Positions 60,232 to 64,000 of a stretch of DNA of 64,000 nucleotides are shown piece after piece. A program made the translations under genes and the position numbers. Position 1 is the first letter of the stretch. Every line of letters begins with the position of its first letter. The DNA is from Streptomyces hyaluromycini. Its GTDB lineage: Bacteria; Actinomycetota; Actinomycetes; Streptomycetales; Streptomycetaceae. The notes below the pieces were generated by a model that made no database searches, was not told the origin of the DNA, and saw only the letters and a program-made list of their open reading frames with translations. The DNA lies in NCBI RefSeq assembly GCF_002217755.1, contig NZ_BCFL01000027.1, forward strand, positions 87,209 through 151,208, given 5' to 3'.

Positions 60232-61488
60232 ATGGCAGCGAACGCCATCCTGAAGAGCCGGATGGACGAACTCGGGCTCACACAGGAGGAATTGGCCGGC
60301 CGGATGAACACCGCACTGGCGGAGATCACCGGCCGACCCGGCGATATCTCCGCCCGGACGGTCCGGAACCTGCTGAGCGGAACCTCACGCCGGCCCATCG
60401 GACGTACGTGCGTCGCTCTGGAGCGGGTGTTCGGCTGTCCGGTCGAGGACTTAGGGTTCAGCGCACCACGCACCATGCACCATCCGCAGGAGGAGGATCC
60501 CGTGCGGCGTCGCACCTTCATCGCCTCGGCCACCGGGACCGCAGCCGCCGCCGTCCCTCTGGTCGCCCAGCGCCGTACGGTCGGCATGTCGGACGTGGCA
60601 CGCGCCGCTGCCGGAATGAACGCGCTCGTCGAAGCCGACGACCGCCAAGGCGGCCACTCGGAACTGGAAAAGGCGGCCGCCACGGGCCGCAATGGCGTCC
60701 TGGAATTGCAGCAGCGCAACGCCAGTGAACGCGTCCGCCGAGCCTTGTACGCACTGGCCGCCGAATACACCACCATCGCGGCCTGGTCCTGCATCGACGC
60801 CCGCAACCTCGACCAGGCGCAGAAGTACCTGAACGAATCCGCGACGTACGCCGGCCTCTCCCAGGACGGCCCCACCGAGATGCGCGTCTGGGTCAACCTC
60901 TCCATGCTCGCCTACCAGCGCCACAACTGGCCCGAAGCACTCGCGGCAGCACAAGCCGCGCAAGCTTCCTACGCAGCTCGCCGGGACCCGTTCTTCGACT
61001 CACTGGGCCGGGTCCGCGTCGCCCTCGCCTACGCGGCACTCGGTGACGGACGGGCCGGCCTGCGATCCCTCGGCTCCGCCCAGAACACCTATACCAAGGT
61101 GGCGGAGCGCGAACGTCCGCGCTGGACGGCCTTCTACGGCCAGGCCGATCTCGACCACCTCGCCGCCGTCGTGCAGTTCAACAGCGGACGCCCCGCTCAC
61201 GCCGAGGCCATGGCCCACCGTGCCCTGGCCAAAATCCCGGGTCCCTTCCGGCGCAACAGGGCACTCGCAACTGCCCAACTCGCACTCGCCCAGCTCCACC
61301 AGGGCGACGCCGAGCAGGGAACGGCCACCGCCGCCGACGTGTTCACGATCATGGACGGCGACCCCCTGCCCGGCCGCATGCGCACCCTCATCGGCGACTT
61401 CCACCGGGGCCTGTTCGTCCGGGCCTCCTCCGCCTCCTACGCCCGAGACTGGGCAGACCGCATGCGCACCGAATGGAGTCGAGCGTGA
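60232..61488 (+). CDS. Xre-type HTH regulator with TPR-like C-terminus
   Basis: A 418-aa protein. The N-terminal helix-turn-helix is at residues 5-75 (MDELGLTQEELAGRMNTALA, then ISARTVRNLLSGTS). A hydrophobic twin-arginine-like stretch follows (RRRTFIASATGTAAAAVP, residues 92-109), then TPR-like helices to the end. It shares its layout with the NsdA-like protein at 5994. Leu74 is encoded by TTA (60451-60453), implying bldA dependence. The stop overlaps the acetyltransferase start as GTGA. It may regulate the adjacent RiPP genes. Confidence 0.84.
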   Translation: MAANAILKSRMDELGLTQEELAGRMNTALAEITGRPGDISARTVRNLLSGTSRRPIGRTCVALERVFGCPVEDLGFSAPRTMHHPQEEDPVRRRTFIASATGTAAAAVPLVAQRRTVGMSDVARAAAGMNALVEADDRQGGHSELEKAAATGRNGVLELQQRNASERVRRALYALAAEYTTIAAWSCIDARNLDQAQKYLNESATYAGLSQDGPTEMRVWVNLSMLAYQRHNWPEALAAAQAAQASYAARRDPFFDSLGRVRVALAYAALGDGRAGLRSLGSAQNTYTKVAERERPRWTAFYGQADLDHLAAVVQFNSGRPAHAEAMAHRALAKIPGPFRRNRALATAQLALAQLHQGDAEQGTATAADVFTIMDGDPLPGRMRTLIGDFHRGLFVRASSASYARDWADRMRTEWSRA

Positions 61489-62003
61489 CCGACCTGCGTC
61501 ATTTCCAGAACGGAAACCTCCCCGAAGGCTTCCGTCAGATGCTCATCGACGTACACGCCGACGCCTACGCAGACCAGATGGACGACCCCTTCCACCAGCG
61601 CTTCGCCTGGTTCGCCGACCACTGGTCCGGTATGGACGGCTTCTCTTGCGTCGTGGCCTACGACGGAGATGAACCAGTCGGCTTCGCCTACGGCGCCCCG
61701 CTCACGCCCGGCCGCGAATGGTGGCGCTCCACCGGATACCAGCCGAACAACGGCTACTCCGCCACCTACGCCGTGTCCGAGGTCATGGTCCGCCCCCACT
61801 GGCGCAAGCAGGGAATCTCCGAACGACTCCACGAGGCGCTGCTGAAGGAGCGAACGGAAGACCTCGCCGTACTCCTGGTCGACGTAACCCACCCCAAGGT
61901 GCAGGCCCTCTACGAGACATGGGGCTACGCCAAGGCCGGCGAGCAACAACCCTTCGCCGACTCACCGGTGTACGCCGTCATGGTCAAGCAGCTCCGAGCC
62001 TGA
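61485..62003 (+). CDS. GNAT-family N-acetyltransferase
   Basis: A 172-aa acetyltransferase. CoA-binding motif A is SEVMVRPHWRKQGISERLHE (RxxGxx type), followed by VDVTHPKVQALYETWGYAKA as motif B. The substrate is unknown. The GTG at 61485 has GGAG six bases upstream and overlaps the regulator stop; an ATG 12 bases earlier also exists. It is co-transcribed with the HTH-TPR regulator, so it is likely part of its response. Confidence 0.87.
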   Translation: MTDLRHFQNGNLPEGFRQMLIDVHADAYADQMDDPFHQRFAWFADHWSGMDGFSCVVAYDGDEPVGFAYGAPLTPGREWWRSTGYQPNNGYSATYAVSEVMVRPHWRKQGISERLHEALLKERTEDLAVLLVDVTHPKVQALYETWGYAKAGEQQPFADSPVYAVMVKQLRA

Positions 62004-62258
62004 CGCAGAAACCTGCCGTTCTGAACTCACCCCGCCCAAGATCCACAAGGTCGTCAGCCGGTGAGTTACACCTTTCTCTACAGGTTCAAGGCGGCTCACT
62101 CCGCTCCCCGCGCGCGGCCCGGCCCCCGGCCGAGCCTGCGCTCCTGTCTGTCTCCGCCCCGCTCTAGCCCGGCCAGCGTCCGTGCCGCGCGCACAGCAGT
62201 CAGCCGCTTGACGTCAAAGAAGGGGTTCGTCGTGGCTGGGGCGGCCGGCTCCACGGCT
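62004..62258. other. Gap before the IS110 element
   Basis: No gene is supported. It presumably contains the left boundary of the IS110-family element; I cannot locate the exact end without a second copy or the empty site. Confidence 0.35.
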
Positions 62259-62407
62259 TTACGGAGCCACTTTGGCGCGAGCCTCGAAGATCATGGCCCC
62301 AACGTCGTGCTTTACCGGGCAGGTCCACAGACTGCCCTACGCGCCAGAAGTTTACGGGGCCATGATCACTCGCGCCAAAGCAGCGCCACCCCAAAGCCGC
62401 TCCGTAA
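62259..62407 (+). ncRNA. Candidate IS110 bridge RNA / long nested hairpin
   Basis: Three nested inverted segments in the leader of the transposase gene: TTACGGAGC (62259) with GCTCCGTAA (62399); CTTTGGCGCGAG (62270) with CTCGCGCCAAAG (62369); GATCATGGCCCC (62289) with GGGGCCATGATC (62356). All are perfect. The 55-base loop contains a further GGGCAG/CTGCCC hairpin (62317-62337). IS110-group elements encode a structured bridge RNA in the non-coding end upstream of the transposase, so this is a candidate. The folding is seen; RNA identity is inference. Confidence 0.5.
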
Positions 62408-62603
62408 GTTGTTTGGCGGTCCGGAAGAGTGGGGTGTGGCTCTAAAGTCGCTTGCCCCCGGTGGCTCCGGTGGAGTGGCCGCCCCGCTCTTCTGGACGCC
62501 CAGGCCGCTGATTGAGATGTGCGAAACGGTCGCTGCTTACGGAGCTGACGGCGGGGTGTCCTCGGACCAACAGCACGCTGTCTGCAGCCCGAGGAGACCC
62601 CAC

Positions 62604-63818
62604 ATGACGACACAGAGGCCCCGTTTATTGGTCGGTATCGACGCCAGCAAGGCCCACCACTGGTGGGTCGCCATCGACGACATGGGCACCACCGTCTGGA
62701 GCCGGAAAGTCAGCAACGACGAGGCCGCCATCCTGGCCGGCCTGAGCGAGGTGCTCGCACTGTCCAGCGAGGTTCGATGGGCAGTGGACCTCACTGGCAC
62801 CGCACCGGCCCTGCTGCTGGCCATGCTCGCTGACCACGGCCAGCCGGTCGTCTACGTGCCCGGTCGGACGGTCAACCGCATGTCCGCCTCCTACCGGGGC
62901 GAGGCCAAGACCGACGCCCGCGACGCCTACGTCATCGCCGATGCCGCCCGCATGCGACGGGACTTCGCCCGCGTCGAGGTCCCCACGAACCTCGCCGCTG
63001 ACCTGGCACTGCTCACTACCCATCGCTCCGACTTGATCGCCGACCGGGTCCGGCTACTCAACCGCCTCCACGACGTGCTCACCGGCATCAGTCCCGCCCT
63101 GGAAGCGGCCTTCGACTACGCCGACCACAAGGGCGCCCTCGTCCTGCTCACCGGCTACCAGACCCCCGCCGCCCTACGACGCTGCGGCCAGACCCGCCTA
63201 ACCCGCTGGCTCACCGCCCGAAACGTGCGCCACCCCGAAACGGTCGCCGCCACCGCCCTCACCGCTGCGCACGCCCAGCACATCCAACTGCCCCGCCAGG
63301 ACACGGCCACGGGCATCACCGCAGACCTCGCCGCGCAGATACTGGCCCTGGACGAACAGCTCAAGCAGCTCGACCGGAGGATCAGGGACGCTTTCCACAC
63401 CCATCCGCAGGCAGCTGTCATCGAGTCGGTGCCCGGCATGGGGCCGATCCTGGGAGCTGAGTTCCTCGTTGCCGCGGGCGACCTGACGAGCTACCCCGAC
63501 GCCGGCCATCTCGCCTCCGCCGCCGGCCTGGTCCCGGTCGCCAAAGACTCCGGTCGTCGCACCGGCAACCTGCAGCGCCCCCAGCGCTACAGCCGCCGCC
63601 TTCGCCGCGTCTTCTCTCTCTCCGCCCAGACCAGCATCATCCGCGACGGCCCCAACCGCACCTACTACCTCAAGAAACGAGCCGAAGGCCACAAGCACAT
63701 CCCCGCCGTCATCGCCCTCGCCCGCCGGCGAGTCGATGTTCTATGGGCCCTGCTCCGCGACAACCGGCCCTTTACAACCACACCACCGGCGAGGGCGGTT
63801 GCCTCCGCGGAAGGTTGA
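62604..63818 (+). CDS. IS110-family transposase
   Basis: A 404-aa DEDD-type recombinase. The RuvC-like N-terminal domain has LLVGIDASKAHHWWVAI (first Asp), RWAVDLTGTAPALLLAM and KTDARDAYVIADAARM (acidic residues). The C-terminal Transposase_20 domain has VIESVPGMGPILGAEFLVAA and HLASAAGLVPVAKDSGRRTG with the catalytic serine region. The ATG at 62604 follows GAGGAG. Length is intact. Codon 8 is TTA, so even the transposase may be slow to translate without bldA. Confidence 0.93.
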   Translation: MTTQRPRLLVGIDASKAHHWWVAIDDMGTTVWSRKVSNDEAAILAGLSEVLALSSEVRWAVDLTGTAPALLLAMLADHGQPVVYVPGRTVNRMSASYRGEAKTDARDAYVIADAARMRRDFARVEVPTNLAADLALLTTHRSDLIADRVRLLNRLHDVLTGISPALEAAFDYADHKGALVLLTGYQTPAALRRCGQTRLTRWLTARNVRHPETVAATALTAAHAQHIQLPRQDTATGITADLAAQILALDEQLKQLDRRIRDAFHTHPQAAVIESVPGMGPILGAEFLVAAGDLTSYPDAGHLASAAGLVPVAKDSGRRTGNLQRPQRYSRRLRRVFSLSAQTSIIRDGPNRTYYLKKRAEGHKHIPAVIALARRRVDVLWALLRDNRPFTTTPPARAVASAEG

Positions 63819-63834
63819 GCCCGCCGGCTGTGCA

Positions 63835-64000
63835 TCACAGTCGCGCGTTGAGGGTCATGAACGCGCGGCGCTCGATGAAGTGTCCAAAGGTCGGTTCGGG
63901 CAGCCCGCTCAAGAGGTCCACTCCGCACATGTAGAGCTCTGGACGATTCGATAGCAGCTCGAATTCGCGCAGCGCATCGTCGAAAGCACAGATGACGCCC
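63835..64000 (-). CDS. C-terminus of an unrecognised gene entering from the right
   Basis: An open frame of 55 codons running in from the window edge and ending in TGA at 63835, reading GVICAFDDALREFELLSNRP, ELYMCGVDLLSGLPEPTFGH, FIERRAFMTLNARL. The codon bias is less extreme than that of neighbours. The product is not recognised. It ends 17 bases after the transposase stop, convergent with it. Confidence 0.55.
   Translation of the reverse strand, partial: GVICAFDDALREFELLSNRPELYMCGVDLLSGLPEPTFGHFIERRAFMTLNARL

Larger units (their letters stand above)
62259..63818 (+). mobile_element. IS110-family insertion sequence (minimal extent)
   Basis: Comprises the structured leader and the complete transposase gene. 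IS110 elements lack conventional terminal inverted repeats, so the true ends are not visible. The element sits between the GNAT gene and a leftward gene truncated by the window edge. Confidence 0.7.

Overview
This is a high-GC actinobacterial chromosome segment, almost certainly Streptomyces. The evidence is strong GC bias at third codon positions, GTG and TTG starts, ATGA/GTGA gene overlaps, rare TTA (bldA-dependent) leucine codons, and a conserved Streptomyces core: the orn-adpA pair, the cebR-cebEFG-bglC cellobiose locus, glmS, and the desABCD/desE desferrioxamine locus. The core order matches the Streptomyces coelicolor adpA (SCO2792) to desE (SCO2780) neighbourhood.

Layout. 1-4.1 kb: a tight leftward three-gene module (RecB-like Fe-S nuclease, unknown protein, SF1 helicase), then a PAP2 phosphatase and a histidine phosphatase. 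6-12 kb: an NsdA-like HTH-TPR regulator, small genes and a two-component system. 12-18.2 kb: a secreted CBM2-GH18 chitinase with a DasR-like site, then a probable conflict-system pair (Trypco2 protein plus a 1412-aa trypsin-STAND NTPase). 18.2-25.4 kb: a membrane protein and the ceb/bglC operon with two CebR boxes. 25.3-29 kb: a degenerate zone with a MITE-like inverted repeat, an internally deleted O-methyltransferase, an SDR/TetR pair and a fused pair of gene remnants. 29-34 kb: tRNA-His, orn, intergenic repeats, adpA, a universal stress protein and a SatP-like transporter.

34.1-41.2 kb holds the most striking accessory block. It is a translationally coupled rightward run of an Hsp70-like ATPase with a C-terminal WD40-like propeller, a dynamin-like GTPase, a membrane-anchored GrpE-like protein and a second dynamin-like GTPase with a membrane hairpin, followed by a nucleoside-phosphorylase-fold protein. 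The first two genes carry three TTA codons. 41.2-47.8 kb is amino-sugar metabolism: glmS, a Tat-exported phosphatase and a GH20 hexosaminidase with a strong DasR-like site. 47.8-55 kb is the desferrioxamine locus under two near-perfect iron boxes.

55-62 kb is accessory. It contains a graspetide/imiditide RiPP cluster (precursor, ATP-grasp ligase, PIMT-like methyltransferase with an apparent 3' frameshift, DUF6087), then an RsbW-like ATPase, a TTA-containing HTH-TPR regulator and a GNAT acetyltransferase. 62-63.8 kb is an IS110-family element whose leader can fold into a long nested hairpin (candidate bridge RNA). The window ends inside a leftward gene.
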